The notes: a model not told the origin generated them from the sequence alone. DNA of 64,000 nt from Rhizobium leguminosarum (GCF_002953715.1 NZ_CP025013.1:868001-932000); one strand, 5' to 3'; numbered from the stretch's first letter, positions 51,847 through 60,734 are shown. Numbers and translations: made by a program.

Positions 51847-52665
51847 TCAGGCCGCTTCGCTCGCGCGGCGGTAGCTGGTCTCCACCTCCTCGCGGAGGTC
51901 CTCCCAGATCGTCTTGCAATAGTCGATGAAGCTCTGCTCGTAGCGGATTTCCGACACGACGCGCGGGCGGGGGAGATCGATCGTGTAGACTGACTTTACC
52001 GTCGCAGGGCCGGCGGTCAGGACATAGACTTTGTCGGCAAGGGCGACAGCCTCTTCGAGATCGTGGGTGACGAACACCACCGAGGCCTTGCGCTCCGCCC
52101 ACAGTTTCAAGAGCTCTTCATGCATGACGGTGCGGGTCTGGACGTCGAGGGCCGAGAAAGGCTCGTCCATCAGCAGAATCTCCGGCTCGTTGATGAAGGT
52201 CTGTGCCAGGGAGACGCGCTTGCGCATGCCGCCAGAAAGCTGGTGGGGGTAATGATGGAGAAATTTCGAAAGGCCGACGCGGGCCAGCCAGTCGCGCGCG
52301 CTCTTTTCCGCTTCAGTGCGCGACTTGCCGCGAAACAGCGGACCGGCCATGACGTTGTCGATCACGTTCTTCCAGGGAAAGAGTGCGTCGGTCTGAAATG
52401 CGAAGCCGACACGCGGGTCAATGCCGGTGATCGGACCGCCCATCAGCCGGACTTCACCGGCACTCGGGCGTGCGAGACCCGTCACAAGGTTGAGCGTCGT
52501 CGATTTACCGCATCCGGTGGGGCCAACGACGGCGACGAACTCTCCGCGGGCGACCGTCATGTTGAAATCGCGCAAGGCCGTAAGGGACTTGCCGGTCGGC
52601 GAGACGAAGCGGCGGCTGACGTTGATCAGCTCGATCGCCGGGATCTGGTTCTTGTCATGTTGCAT
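51847..52665 (-). CDS. ABC transporter ATP-binding protein (SsuB/TauB type)
   Basis: 272 residues from the ATG at 52665. Walker A GPTGCGKST, signature LSGGMRKRVSLAQTF, Walker B ILLMDEPFSALDVQTR and switch VTHDLEEAVALADKV are intact. FQTDALFPWKNVIDNV carries the Q-loop typical of this subfamily. It drives the SsuC-type permease. A stable hairpin upstream separates it from the binding-protein gene. Confidence 0.9.
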   Translation of the reverse strand: MQHDKNQIPAIELINVSRRFVSPTGKSLTALRDFNMTVARGEFVAVVGPTGCGKSTTLNLVTGLARPSAGEVRLMGGPITGIDPRVGFAFQTDALFPWKNVIDNVMAGPLFRGKSRTEAEKSARDWLARVGLSKFLHHYPHQLSGGMRKRVSLAQTFINEPEILLMDEPFSALDVQTRTVMHEELLKLWAERKASVVFVTHDLEEAVALADKVYVLTAGPATVKSVYTIDLPRPRVVSEIRYEQSFIDYCKTIWEDLREEVETSYRRASEAA

Positions 52666-52725
52666 GATGATACCTGAGGCGTGCTTTGGGCGCGTGCACG
52701 CAGTGCCCATGGATCGATCGGGAGG

Positions 52726-52751
52726 TCGCTTCCGGTTGGGACCGGAAGCGA
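52726..52751 (-). terminator. Intra-operon hairpin after the binding-protein gene
   Basis: TCGCTTCCGGT (52726-52736), TGGG, ACCGGAAGCGA (52741-52751): a perfect 11-bp stem with a tetraloop, about 9 bases past the binding-protein stop. No T-run follows, so it may protect the upstream mRNA and reduce expression of the ATPase and permease rather than terminate fully. Confidence 0.55.
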
Positions 52752-52760
52752 CGCGACGCC

Positions 52761-53774
52761 TTACTTGACGTTCTTGACGAATTCCGTCGTGTAGGTCTTG
52801 GAAAGGTCGATCTGCTTGCCCTTGACGTTCTTGGAGAACTCCGAGAGCACGGCAAGCACGGTCTTCGGACCGTCTTCCGGCATGACGCCATCCGGTGTGA
52901 ACATGCCCTTGCCGTCGTCGAGAGCCTTGATGTAGCCGTCCTTGTCGCCGACGTAGAAGTCCTTCGGCATCTTGTCCGCGATCTCGGCGGCGGAATGCGT
53001 GTTGATGTAGCGCAGCGTCTTGACGAAGGCGTCGGCGAGCTTCTGTGCCTCTTCCTTGTGCGCGTCGACCCAGGAGGCTTCCATGTAGAGTGAGGCGGCC
53101 GGATAGGTGCCACCGAGCGCCTGACGGGTCGACTCGACCGTGCGCATGTCGACGAGCACGCTTGCCTCGCCGGTCTTGATCATGCGTGAGATCGTCGGCT
53201 CGGTCGTCATGCCGGCCTGGATCTGATCCTGTTGCATAGCGGCGATGAAAGTGCCGCCGGCGCCGACTGGAACCGTCACGACATCACCGGGCTTCAGGCC
53301 GGCCTTTGAGGCCATGAAGAGGGTCAGGAAGTTGGTGGACGAGCCGAGACCGGTGACGCCGAGGGTCTTACCTTTGAAGTCGGCCGGAGATTTGATGTCA
53401 GGACGTTTGCTCGAAACCATCTCGACTTCGCCCGGCGCCTGGCTGAACTGGACGATGGATTCGACGAATTTGCCTTTGGCCTGCAGGTCCACACAGTGAT
53501 CGTAGAAGCCGACCACGCCCTGGACGGAGCCGGCCAGAAGCTGGTTTTCGGCATCGACGCCGGCAGCTTCGTTCAGCAGTTCGACGTCGAGACCCTCGTC
53601 CTTGAAGTATCCGAGCGATTCGGCAAGCTTGGCGGGCAGATAGATCTGCTTTTCATAACCGCCGACCATGATGGTGATCTTATCGGCCGCATGTGCGGCG
53701 CTGGTGGCGAAAGAAGCTGCGGCGAGAAGCGTCGAAAAAGCGACGGTGTGAAAAAGGCTGCGTGAAGAACGCAT
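52761..53774 (-). CDS. ABC transporter substrate-binding protein (NMT1/SsuA type)
   Basis: 337 residues from the ATG at 53774 (AGGAGG ahead). Signal peptide ending in ATSAAHA near residue 28, then the NMT1/THI5-like fold: GGYEKQIYLPAKLAESLGYF, LLAGSVQGVVGFYDH and GVTGLGSSTNFLTLF. Relatives bind sulfonates, nitrate, pyrimidine precursors or aromatic acids. First gene of a three-gene operon that faces the two-component system. The ligand is unknown. Confidence 0.88.
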   Translation of the reverse strand: MRSSRSLFHTVAFSTLLAAASFATSAAHAADKITIMVGGYEKQIYLPAKLAESLGYFKDEGLDVELLNEAAGVDAENQLLAGSVQGVVGFYDHCVDLQAKGKFVESIVQFSQAPGEVEMVSSKRPDIKSPADFKGKTLGVTGLGSSTNFLTLFMASKAGLKPGDVVTVPVGAGGTFIAAMQQDQIQAGMTTEPTISRMIKTGEASVLVDMRTVESTRQALGGTYPAASLYMEASWVDAHKEEAQKLADAFVKTLRYINTHSAAEIADKMPKDFYVGDKDGYIKALDDGKGMFTPDGVMPEDGPKTVLAVLSEFSKNVKGKQIDLSKTYTTEFVKNVK

Positions 53775-54130
53775 GGAAATCTCCTCCTGTGGTTTGCTAG
53801 CATCGTCGTCTCGCCACTTTGACCGTGTCTCCTCCACGATGCTGCCCCTTCCTATGACGTCGAAGCTTTCAACTAGCTTTCAGTCGCGGATGGGTCAGCA
53901 GCTCGTCGAATTCCGTCGATACATCCCCCATAGCGGGGAGCGACAGGAAGCAACGGGCGCGCAGTCATTTCTTAAGCCAGATGCGCTGCGCCTTCCACAG
54001 ACGTCTGCGCCAGACGGATCTCTCTCCGAGCATGCCGCATCAAGCCATCGCGGTAAGCGCTTCAACGTGAAAATTGGGAGAGAATATGTCCGCGATCGTC
54101 ATCGCGATCTGGCGACTGGCGGCGAGCAGT
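53775..54130. promoter_or_regulatory. Intergenic region upstream of the NMT1-type operon
   Basis: 356 bp without a convincing gene. It holds the leader and promoter of the leftward transporter operon: AGCATCGT (53799-53806) and ACGATGCT (53836-53843) form an 8-bp inverted repeat around 29 bases, 25 bp upstream of the start codon. The motifs expected of a TPP riboswitch are absent. The rest (53850-54130) shows no clear structure. Confidence 0.4.
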
Positions 54131-55141
54131 CTATGAACCGACGGGCAGCCTTGACCGGGCCGCACTCGGCGGATCGTCATACAGACGGTTCCAGGCGCGG
54201 CGGAGCTGCCGTGCCGAGCCGAAGCCGGCGCGCATCGCGACGGCCTCCATGTCCAGCCGCGAACCGGAGAGCATCTCGCGGGCAAGAGCCACGCGCATGC
54301 GGTTGACGAAATCCGTAACGCTCATGCCCGTCTGCTCGTTGAACAGCCTTGAAAGGTTGCGCGGGCTGGCACCGCTGAGGCGGGCGAGGGACGCCACCGA
54401 CCAGTCCTGAGTGGGGTTGGCGACCACCGCGTCCTGCGCACGGTGAATGACCGGGTGAATATGGTTGCGACCTTCAAGCCAGGGCGAAAGCTGCGGATCC
54501 GAGCCGCCGCGCCTGAGATAGACGACAAGATATCGCGCCACCGCAAGCGCGCAGGCATGTCCCGCCGCTTCGGCAACGATATGCAACATGAGGTCTATGC
54601 CGGCGGTGATGCCGGCGCTCGTGAGGCGGTCTCCGTCCTCGACATAGAGCCGGTTGTCTCGAACGCGCGCGTTGGGTGCGAGCCTTACCAGATCCTCTAT
54701 GCAGGCGTGATGGGTGGTGCACTCGCGGCCGTCGAGCATACCTGCCTCGGCAGCGAGCAATGCGCCCGAGCAGATCGAAGCCAGTCGAATTCCCGGACGG
54801 ATGGCGCGCTTCAACCATGCGACAATGGCAGCCTGGTCGGCGCGTTCCTGTTCGTCCCACGGGTGGCTGTTTGCCATCGGCGCGTCGGCGCTGCCGGCAA
54901 TGACGACAAGCGCGTTGTCGGGCAAGCGCTGCGGCAACGCTGCGACGCCTGTGACGGCAAGGCCGATCGAACTGCCGACCGTCGCCGATGGGCCGATATA
55001 GGTGGCGGTAAAGCGCACTGCGCGCTGTTCGAGGTTCGCCTTGCGCAGCACTTCGATCGGGCCGGCGACGTCGAGCAGCAGCACGCGCGGCGGAACGACG
55101 ACGAAGACCGGGATATCGAAGGGCTGCGCGGCGTCCGTCAT
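54131..55141 (-). CDS. AraC-family regulator with DJ-1/PfpI-like domain (GlxA type)
   Basis: 336 residues. The N-terminal 180 residues are a glutamine-amidotransferase-like (DJ-1/PfpI) domain, with the nucleophile-elbow region LASICSGALLAAEAG, and the C-terminal 110 are an AraC double helix-turn-helix (VASLARLSGASPRNLSRLFNEQTG). Such GlxA-like proteins regulate small-molecule metabolism. It overlaps the isochorismatase-family gene by four bases, so it is probably co-expressed with it and may regulate the pair. Confidence 0.88.
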   Translation of the reverse strand: MTDAAQPFDIPVFVVVPPRVLLLDVAGPIEVLRKANLEQRAVRFTATYIGPSATVGSSIGLAVTGVAALPQRLPDNALVVIAGSADAPMANSHPWDEQERADQAAIVAWLKRAIRPGIRLASICSGALLAAEAGMLDGRECTTHHACIEDLVRLAPNARVRDNRLYVEDGDRLTSAGITAGIDLMLHIVAEAAGHACALAVARYLVVYLRRGGSDPQLSPWLEGRNHIHPVIHRAQDAVVANPTQDWSVASLARLSGASPRNLSRLFNEQTGMSVTDFVNRMRVALAREMLSGSRLDMEAVAMRAGFGSARQLRRAWNRLYDDPPSAARSRLPVGS

Positions 55142-55704
55142 GCGGCGAGTGACTTGCCACGCCCAGCCAGGGCCTGTTCGACGGTCGCGATCCGAGCGAA
55201 ACGGCCCGACAGGACCAGTTCAGTCCGGTCCCGGATTTCCCTCGCGCTCCAGGTGCGTCCCGTTGTGTCGGTCATCGGGAAGGTCAGGGTCGCCTCGCCG
55301 ACATAGTCGACTTGATAGCCGAGATCGGAGGCATGGCGGGTCGTGGTCTCGCAGCACTGTTCGGTGCGGATGCCGGAGACGAGGATACGACGGACGCCGT
55401 TCTCGGTCAGCCACACGTCGAGACCCGAGCCGACGAGGGCGCTATGACGATTCTTCCTGAACGTCGCCTTGGGAGCGATCCTGAGCGGGGCGAGCGTGCT
55501 GACGAACCCGGATGCTTCCGAAAACGGCCCGTTTTCATCGACATGGAAGATCTGGATGATGGGTATTCCATCGGCTTCCGCGCCGTCGATCAGAGCCTGC
55601 TGACGATCGATATAGGCGGAAACGAGGTTTTCGTCCCAGTAATCCCGGTGTCTGAAGGACTCCTGGGCGTCGATAACGAAAAGGACAGTATCATGGCCGG
55701 ACAT
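55138..55704 (-). CDS. Isochorismatase-family cysteine hydrolase
   Basis: 188 residues. The acid of the triad is in LFVIDAQESFRH, the lysine in KATFRKNRHSALVGS and the cysteine in VSGIRTEQCCETTTRHA. This is the fold of isochorismatases, nicotinamidases and N-carbamoylsarcosine amidohydrolases; a simple amide or carbamoyl substrate is likely. It is the first gene of a two-gene unit with the GlxA-type regulator. A link with the hydantoin-type island at 17-32 kb is possible, because N-carbamoyl amino acids are hydantoinase products, but not shown. Confidence 0.82.
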   Translation of the reverse strand: MSGHDTVLFVIDAQESFRHRDYWDENLVSAYIDRQQALIDGAEADGIPIIQIFHVDENGPFSEASGFVSTLAPLRIAPKATFRKNRHSALVGSGLDVWLTENGVRRILVSGIRTEQCCETTTRHASDLGYQVDYVGEATLTFPMTDTTGRTWSAREIRDRTELVLSGRFARIATVEQALAGRGKSLAA

Positions 55705-55909
55705 TTTTTACTCCATGCAGGTTGATCATGAAGTCATATTCGGCGATTTGAAGACAGGGGAAAATGCGCGCGCCGGACAAATAGCGGACGATTCGCGCCA
55801 ATATCCGCACTCGGGGGCGACCTTGCCTCAAGAGTCTCGGGCCACATCCAGCGCCTGCGGGCCGGGCGTACATAATCGGCCCGACTTCCACGCAATTCCG
55901 GATCAGGTG

Positions 55910-56713
55910 TCAGCTGGTAAAGCTTCGCAGATCTCTCAGCAGGTTGCGGTACCTGGCCTGGCTGCCGACCAGATGCTCGCGCATGGCGTTGCGGGCGGCC
56001 TGATCGTCCCTATCCCAGATTGCGACGACGATCGCCTCGTGCTCTCTGTGGATCAGCTTTCGGTAGGCGGTCTGTTCGGCTGTTCGCGATTCCGGGACGA
56101 GTCTCGACTGCGGGATGATCGCCGACCCCTGGGACTCCAGGAACTGCCTGAACAGTGGATTGTTCGTGGCTTCGGCGATTGCGGCATGAAGCTCCAGATC
56201 CGCATCGCGAATGGATTGATCGCTCTCGATGCATTGGAGGACTTTCCGATGACATTCGAATATCGCCTCCTCCTGTGCCGGCGAGCGGCGCAGGGCCGCG
56301 AGGCCCGCCGCTTCGATTTCGACAGGCGTTCTGATCTCGAGTACTTCAAGATCGGAGGCGACGCGGGCCTTGTCGACTTTCCGTGCGGAGAGCGCCGGAT
56401 CTGCGCCGAGCACGAAAATCCCCGCTCCTTGGCGCACCTCGACGAGCCCGTCCGAGCGAAGTGCGGCCACGGCCTCGCGCACGACCGTGCGGCTGACGCC
56501 GTGTGTTTCGGTCAACTCGTGTTCACTCGGAAGCTTGTCACCGGCAGAATATTGGCCGCTTAATATGGCTTGCCGGAGGCTTTCGCCGACCTGTGTGACC
56601 AGCGACCCGGAGCCTTTGCTGCGATCCTTCATCTGCATAGCCACGCCTGCCCCCGCATCGGCCTTGATCCGAATGCCGTTCAAACGCGCGGCATTGCGAA
56701 ATTCACGATTCAT
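55910..56713 (-). CDS. GntR-family regulator, FCD type
   Basis: About 267 residues from the ATG at 56713; a start at 56638 would remove 25 residues of uncertain value. Winged helix (SGQYSAGDKLPSEHELTETHG, VSRTVVREAVAALRSDGLVE), then a helical FCD domain (EADLELHAAIAEATNNPLF). The start of the domain resembles regulators of uronate and hexonate use. It is encoded 11 kb from the polysaccharide locus and shares a loose upstream motif with that locus. Ligand unknown. Confidence 0.85.
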   Translation of the reverse strand: MNREFRNAARLNGIRIKADAGAGVAMQMKDRSKGSGSLVTQVGESLRQAILSGQYSAGDKLPSEHELTETHGVSRTVVREAVAALRSDGLVEVRQGAGIFVLGADPALSARKVDKARVASDLEVLEIRTPVEIEAAGLAALRRSPAQEEAIFECHRKVLQCIESDQSIRDADLELHAAIAEATNNPLFRQFLESQGSAIIPQSRLVPESRTAEQTAYRKLIHREHEAIVVAIWDRDDQAARNAMREHLVGSQARYRNLLRDLRSFTS

Positions 56714-56834
56714 CACACATGTATGACAAATTTTACCGCCTTTCAATGGATAAGGGCCGACCAGAGAAAATCCGGCACTGCGCTTACATCTCTCGGCGCT
56801 GGTTTGGCATATGCGTGAGGAGCGGTGGAAGCAC

Positions 56835-57842
56835 TCACAACCGCCTGGTCGACTCTCCGCGTACGAATCTCGGCGTCAGGATGAAATCTTCAGGCGGCGC
56901 GGCGGCGCCCTCGGGGCTTGCTATTCTTGCCAGGAGGCGTTGTGCAGCCAATTCCCCGAGCTTCTGCGCATCCTGCACCACCATGGTGATGCGAGGCGTG
57001 ATGACATTGCTCCAGGGCACGTCGTCGACCATCGCCAGCGACACGTCGTCAGGGCAGCGGAAACCCATCTCCTGCATCACCTGCAGTGCTGCGAGGCCCG
57101 TCATGTTATTGGCGCCGATGATTGCGGTCGGCCGGTCGCGACGGGTCAAGAGGCGCATCGCCTGTGCATGGCCGCCGGTCCTGGTGTAGCCGCCTTCGAC
57201 CACCAGCGAAGGATCGAGGTCCACACCGGCGCCGGCCATCGTGTTCATGAAGCCCTTCAGACGCTCGTCGGCGGTGTGCAGGCCGCTCGGCCCGGAGATG
57301 AAGCCGATCCGCCTGTGGCCGAGCTGCAGCAGATGTTCCGTCAGGATAGTGGTGGTCAGCGGGTTGTCGGAACCGACAAAATCACGCTCGGCGCCTTCCA
57401 CCTTCTGGTCGAACATCACGATCGGGGTTTTGAAGTCGCGCAGGAACGTGGCGTACTCCTCGCCGCGCCCGTTTGCCGCCAGCGCAATGCCGGCGATCTT
57501 CTGCGCCTCCAGCCGCTCCAGCAGCGCCCGTTCGAGATCGGCCCTGCCGGAGGAGTCGGCGATCAGGACGAAATAGCCGTGATCGAGCGCCTGGTGCTCG
57601 ATCTCTCGACGGATGTCGCCGAAGAACATGTTGCCGAGATTGGCTGAAACGAAACCGATCAGCGAGCTGCGTCCGCGCGCCAGCGTCTGGGCCACCGGAT
57701 CGATGCGGTAACCGGTCGATTTTATTGCCTGCTGGATGCGGTCAAGCGTCTCGGCACCGACCCGCTTCGGGCTGTTGAGCGCGAGCGAGACGGTAGAGAT
57801 TGAAACCCCCGCAAGGCGCGCGACATCTCGTATGGTGGTCAT
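56835..57842 (-). CDS. LacI-family transcriptional regulator
   Basis: 335 residues. The DNA-binding headpiece is TTIRDVARLAGVSISTVSLALN and the hinge is SPKRVGAETLDRI; the rest is a periplasmic-binding-like sensor domain (GFVSANLGNMFFGDIRREIE). It is divergent from the fucosidase operon, and the shared palindrome GAACCGGTTC lies in front of both genes. It should repress them until a sugar released from the imported fucoside binds. The ligand is inferred, not shown. Confidence 0.92.
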   Translation of the reverse strand: MTTIRDVARLAGVSISTVSLALNSPKRVGAETLDRIQQAIKSTGYRIDPVAQTLARGRSSLIGFVSANLGNMFFGDIRREIEHQALDHGYFVLIADSSGRADLERALLERLEAQKIAGIALAANGRGEEYATFLRDFKTPIVMFDQKVEGAERDFVGSDNPLTTTILTEHLLQLGHRRIGFISGPSGLHTADERLKGFMNTMAGAGVDLDPSLVVEGGYTRTGGHAQAMRLLTRRDRPTAIIGANNMTGLAALQVMQEMGFRCPDDVSLAMVDDVPWSNVITPRITMVVQDAQKLGELAAQRLLARIASPEGAAAPPEDFILTPRFVRGESTRRL

Positions 57843-57848
57843 GACTAT

Positions 57849-57860
57849 CGAACCGGTTCT
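57849..57860. promoter_or_regulatory. LacI-type operator at the regulator's own start
   Basis: CGAACCGGTTCT with the perfect 10-bp palindrome GAACCGGTTC at 57850-57859, eight bases before the lacI start codon. Same core as the site at 58001-58012. Confidence 0.75.
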
Positions 57861-57964
57861 AATGCTTTGTTATGTCCGATTTTATTGATCGGCGCAACAT
57901 TCATGCTTCAAATCTGTTGTTCCACAGGGTTTGCCTTAGTTATCTTGTGATCGAGAATTTCGGC

Positions 57965-58012
57965 TTGACAGACATCAGATCAGGCGAGATGATCATTTAC
58001 CGAACCGGTTCG
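57965..58012 (+). promoter_or_regulatory. Fucosidase operon promoter and LacI-type operator
   Basis: TTGACA at 57965-57970 with GATGAT 17 bp on gives a plausible promoter. The perfect 12-bp palindrome CGAACCGGTTCG (58001-58012) lies at or just after the expected start of transcription, where a repressor would block it, 38 bp before the GTG. Confidence 0.7.
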
Positions 58013-58049
58013 ATATGATGTTGAACCGGAAAACAGGGAGGAGAAACCT

Positions 58050-59372
58050 GTGACGAGTTCGGAACGCCAGCCGGAAAATCCGGCATCGGGAGGGGCGGGC
58101 AAACACGCCTGGTTCAGCCAGGATCGCCTGGGCATGTTCATCCATTGGGGCCTGTATGCGCTGGGGGCCCGGCACGAGTGGTTGAAGAACCGCGAAGAGC
58201 TGACCGACGACCACTATCAGCGCTATTTCGACAATTTCGATCCCGATCTCTACGATCCCAAGGAGTGGGCCCGCCGGGCACGTCTCGCCGGCATGAAATA
58301 TGTCGTGGTGACGACCAAGCATCATGAGGGTTTCTGCCTCTGGGACAGCAAGGTGACCGATTACAAGGCGCCAAACACGCCCTGCGGCAAAGATCTGCTC
58401 ACGCCGCTGGTCGAAGCCTTCCGCGCCGAAGGGCTGAAGATCGGCTTCTACTATTCGCTGCTTGACTGGCACCATCCCGATTTCCCGATCGACGTTCACC
58501 ATCCGCTACGCAACCATCCAGACGCCAAGGCGCTGAATGCCGGCCGTAACATCGCCAACTACGCTGCCTATATGCGCGAACAGGTGCGCGAGCTTCTGAC
58601 CGGCTTCGGCCGCATCGACATCATCTGGTTCGATTTCAGCTACCCCGGGCGCGAATATCGCGGCCTGCCCGGCAAGGGGCGTGCCGACTGGGAGAGCGAG
58701 CGGCTGGTCGATCTGGTGCGCGAACTGCAGCCCGGCATCATCGTCAACAACCGCCTCGATCTGCCGCCCGGCACCCTGCCTGACGTGACGACGCCGGAGC
58801 AATATACGCCGCGCGTGGCCCCCGCCATCGCTAGCCAGGGGGTGCTCTGGGAAGCCTGCCATACCTTCAGCGGCTCCTGGGGCTATCACCGCGACGAGAA
58901 TACCTGGAAGAGCCCGGAACAGATCATCCAGCTACTGATCGATTCCGTCGCGCTCGGCGGCAACCTGCTGATGAATGTCGGCCCGACCGGCCGCGGCACG
59001 CTCGATGCGCGCGCCATCAGCGCGCTGGAGGTCTATCAGAACTGGATGGAAGTCAACGGACGTTCCATCTATGGGGCAGGGCCGTCCGGCTATCCGGTGC
59101 CTGCCGGCTGCCGTTATACCCAGCGTGGCAACCGCCTTTATCTGCATGTTTACAATTGGCCTTACCGCCACATCCACATCGAAGGTCTCGCCGACAGGAT
59201 CGCCTATGCGCAGTTCCTGCACGACGCCAGCGAGGTGCACTGGCTGAGCCATGCCAAAGATGTGGATTCCAATATCGGCGTGACAGTGCCGGAAGGCATG
59301 ATCACGCTCGAACTGCCGGTCCGGCGCCCGGACGTTACCGTGCCGGTGATCGAGATCGTCCTGAAGGCGTGA
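58050..59372 (+). CDS. Glycoside hydrolase family 29 (alpha-L-fucosidase)
   Basis: 440 residues from a GTG with GGGAGGAG 6 bases ahead, no signal peptide. GH29 marks: WFSQDRLGMFIHWGLYALGA at the N-terminus, KYVVVTTKHHEGFCLWDS, RIDIIWFDFSYPGRE with the nucleophilic aspartate, and SVALGGNLLMNVGPTGRG. It would remove terminal alpha-L-fucose, in the cytoplasm. The gene heads an operon with a binding protein and two permeases, so a fucosylated oligosaccharide (perhaps plant-derived) is probably imported whole. Related non-fucose GH29 activity cannot be excluded. Confidence 0.9.
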   Translation: MTSSERQPENPASGGAGKHAWFSQDRLGMFIHWGLYALGARHEWLKNREELTDDHYQRYFDNFDPDLYDPKEWARRARLAGMKYVVVTTKHHEGFCLWDSKVTDYKAPNTPCGKDLLTPLVEAFRAEGLKIGFYYSLLDWHHPDFPIDVHHPLRNHPDAKALNAGRNIANYAAYMREQVRELLTGFGRIDIIWFDFSYPGREYRGLPGKGRADWESERLVDLVRELQPGIIVNNRLDLPPGTLPDVTTPEQYTPRVAPAIASQGVLWEACHTFSGSWGYHRDENTWKSPEQIIQLLIDSVALGGNLLMNVGPTGRGTLDARAISALEVYQNWMEVNGRSIYGAGPSGYPVPAGCRYTQRGNRLYLHVYNWPYRHIHIEGLADRIAYAQFLHDASEVHWLSHAKDVDSNIGVTVPEGMITLELPVRRPDVTVPVIEIVLKA

Positions 59373-59422
59373 TCTCGATCGCACTCGCGTGTCCTTTGCG
59401 TTCATGGAGGGAGGAGAAACCC

Positions 59423-60646
59423 ATGAAGGTTCTGAAGAAAACGCTTTTGCTTGCCGCTATCGGCAGCAGTCTTTTTGCCACAGCCGCATCGGCCGAACAG
59501 GTCAACCTGACCTGGCAGATGTGGACCGGCTCCGAAACCGACACCAAGAGCTGGCAACACCTGGCGGAGATGGTGACCGCCAAATATCCCGATATCAAGG
59601 TGACGCTGACAACGACGGGCTGGGTCGATTACTGGACAAGGCTGCCGGTGCTGGCGGCATCGGGACAGCTCGCCGACATCGTTTCCATGCAGTCGCTGCG
59701 CATGCCGAACTTCTATTCACTGCTCGAGCCCCTGAATGACCGGATCGCGGCCGATAAGTTCGATGTCGGCGCCTTCACACCCTCGATCATCGGCGGCATG
59801 TCCGTCGAAAAGCAGCTTTACGGCCTGCCTTACGACGTTGGTCCGTGGGTCATCTACTATAACCAGGACGCGCTCGAAGCCGCCGGCGTTCCGCTGCCGA
59901 AGCCGGGCTGGACGCTTGCCGAATTCACCGATGCCGCTAAGAAGCTGACGAAGGACGGGAAGTACGGCTTCGGCATCACTCCGACGAACTATTCGGTCCT
60001 AGCCGCGGCCTGGGGCGATAAATACGTCAACGACGCCGGCGAGCTTGATTTGACCAGTGCGAGCGCAGTTGCCGCCGCCGAGAGAGTGATCGGTTTCGCC
60101 GCCAAGGATAAGATCGCGCCGTTGGTTCCCTCGGGTGGCGCGGATCCCGGTGATGTCGTCCAGGGCCGGTTCAACTCGGGTAATGTCGCCATGTATATCG
60201 ACGGCCCCTGGTCGATCATCGGCATGAAGGACCAGGCCAAGTTCAAGATCGGCCTCACCACCCTGCCGCGCGATGAGGGCGAACTTTCGGCCGTCACCGC
60301 AGGCTCCGGTTTCGGCATCGCCACGACGAGCAAGAACAAGGATGCGGCCTGGAAAGCGATCCAGGTGCTGACCAGCCCGGAAGCCTTATCCTATCTCGCC
60401 GAGCAGGGCCGTGCCTTGCCGGCGCGCACGGCGTCGCAATCCGCCTGGTACAAGGTGGCGGCCAAGGACATCACCAATGGCGGCGAGGCCATCGACTATT
60501 CCTTGGCGCACTCCGTGCCCTACGTGATCACCAATAACTGGGCGGCGGTGGAAAACCTCCTCAACCAGTATTTCCCGCCGGCTTTCGCCGGCAGCGCCGA
60601 TGCCAAGCAGACGATGGAGTCCATCCAGAGCCTTGCACAGCAATAG
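59423..60646 (+). CDS. Sugar ABC transporter substrate-binding protein
   Basis: 407 residues from the ATG at 59423, which follows GGAGGAG. Signal peptide (KKTLLLAAIGSSLFATAASA, cleavage near 23) and family-1 fold starting VNLTWQMWTGSETDTKSW. It should bind the fucosylated oligosaccharide in the periplasm. Fifty bp after the fucosidase gene, and followed by a hairpin and a palindromic repeat before the permeases. Confidence 0.9.
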   Translation: MKVLKKTLLLAAIGSSLFATAASAEQVNLTWQMWTGSETDTKSWQHLAEMVTAKYPDIKVTLTTTGWVDYWTRLPVLAASGQLADIVSMQSLRMPNFYSLLEPLNDRIAADKFDVGAFTPSIIGGMSVEKQLYGLPYDVGPWVIYYNQDALEAAGVPLPKPGWTLAEFTDAAKKLTKDGKYGFGITPTNYSVLAAAWGDKYVNDAGELDLTSASAVAAAERVIGFAAKDKIAPLVPSGGADPGDVVQGRFNSGNVAMYIDGPWSIIGMKDQAKFKIGLTTLPRDEGELSAVTAGSGFGIATTSKNKDAAWKAIQVLTSPEALSYLAEQGRALPARTASQSAWYKVAAKDITNGGEAIDYSLAHSVPYVITNNWAAVENLLNQYFPPAFAGSADAKQTMESIQSLAQQ

Positions 60647-60652
60647 AGCCGT

Positions 60653-60670
60653 CGCGTCCGACAGGACGCG
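60653..60670 (+). terminator. Short hairpin after the binding-protein gene
   Basis: CGCGTCC (60653-60659), GACA, GGACGCG (60664-60670), a 7-bp perfect stem seven bases after the binding-protein stop. No T-run; likely an mRNA-stability or attenuating structure. Confidence 0.5.
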
Positions 60671-60687
60671 CCGTCGCTTTGAAATCT

Positions 60688-60734
60688 GCGCATGATCCTT
60701 TCGGAAAATCGATTCCGATTTTCGGGTCATGCGC
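60688..60734. repeat. Palindromic intergenic repeat
   Basis: GCGCATGA (60688-60695) and TCATGCGC (60727-60734) enclose a GAAAATCG/CGATTTTC pair. Same size and design as the elements at 47745 and 62575 but a distinct subtype. It lies between the binding-protein gene and the first permease gene. Confidence 0.55.

Noticed and set aside
53775..53860. Possible TPP riboswitch before the NMT1/THI5-like binding protein
   Set aside because: The leader has an inverted repeat, but the conserved CTGAGA-type and other TPP-box sequences were not found.
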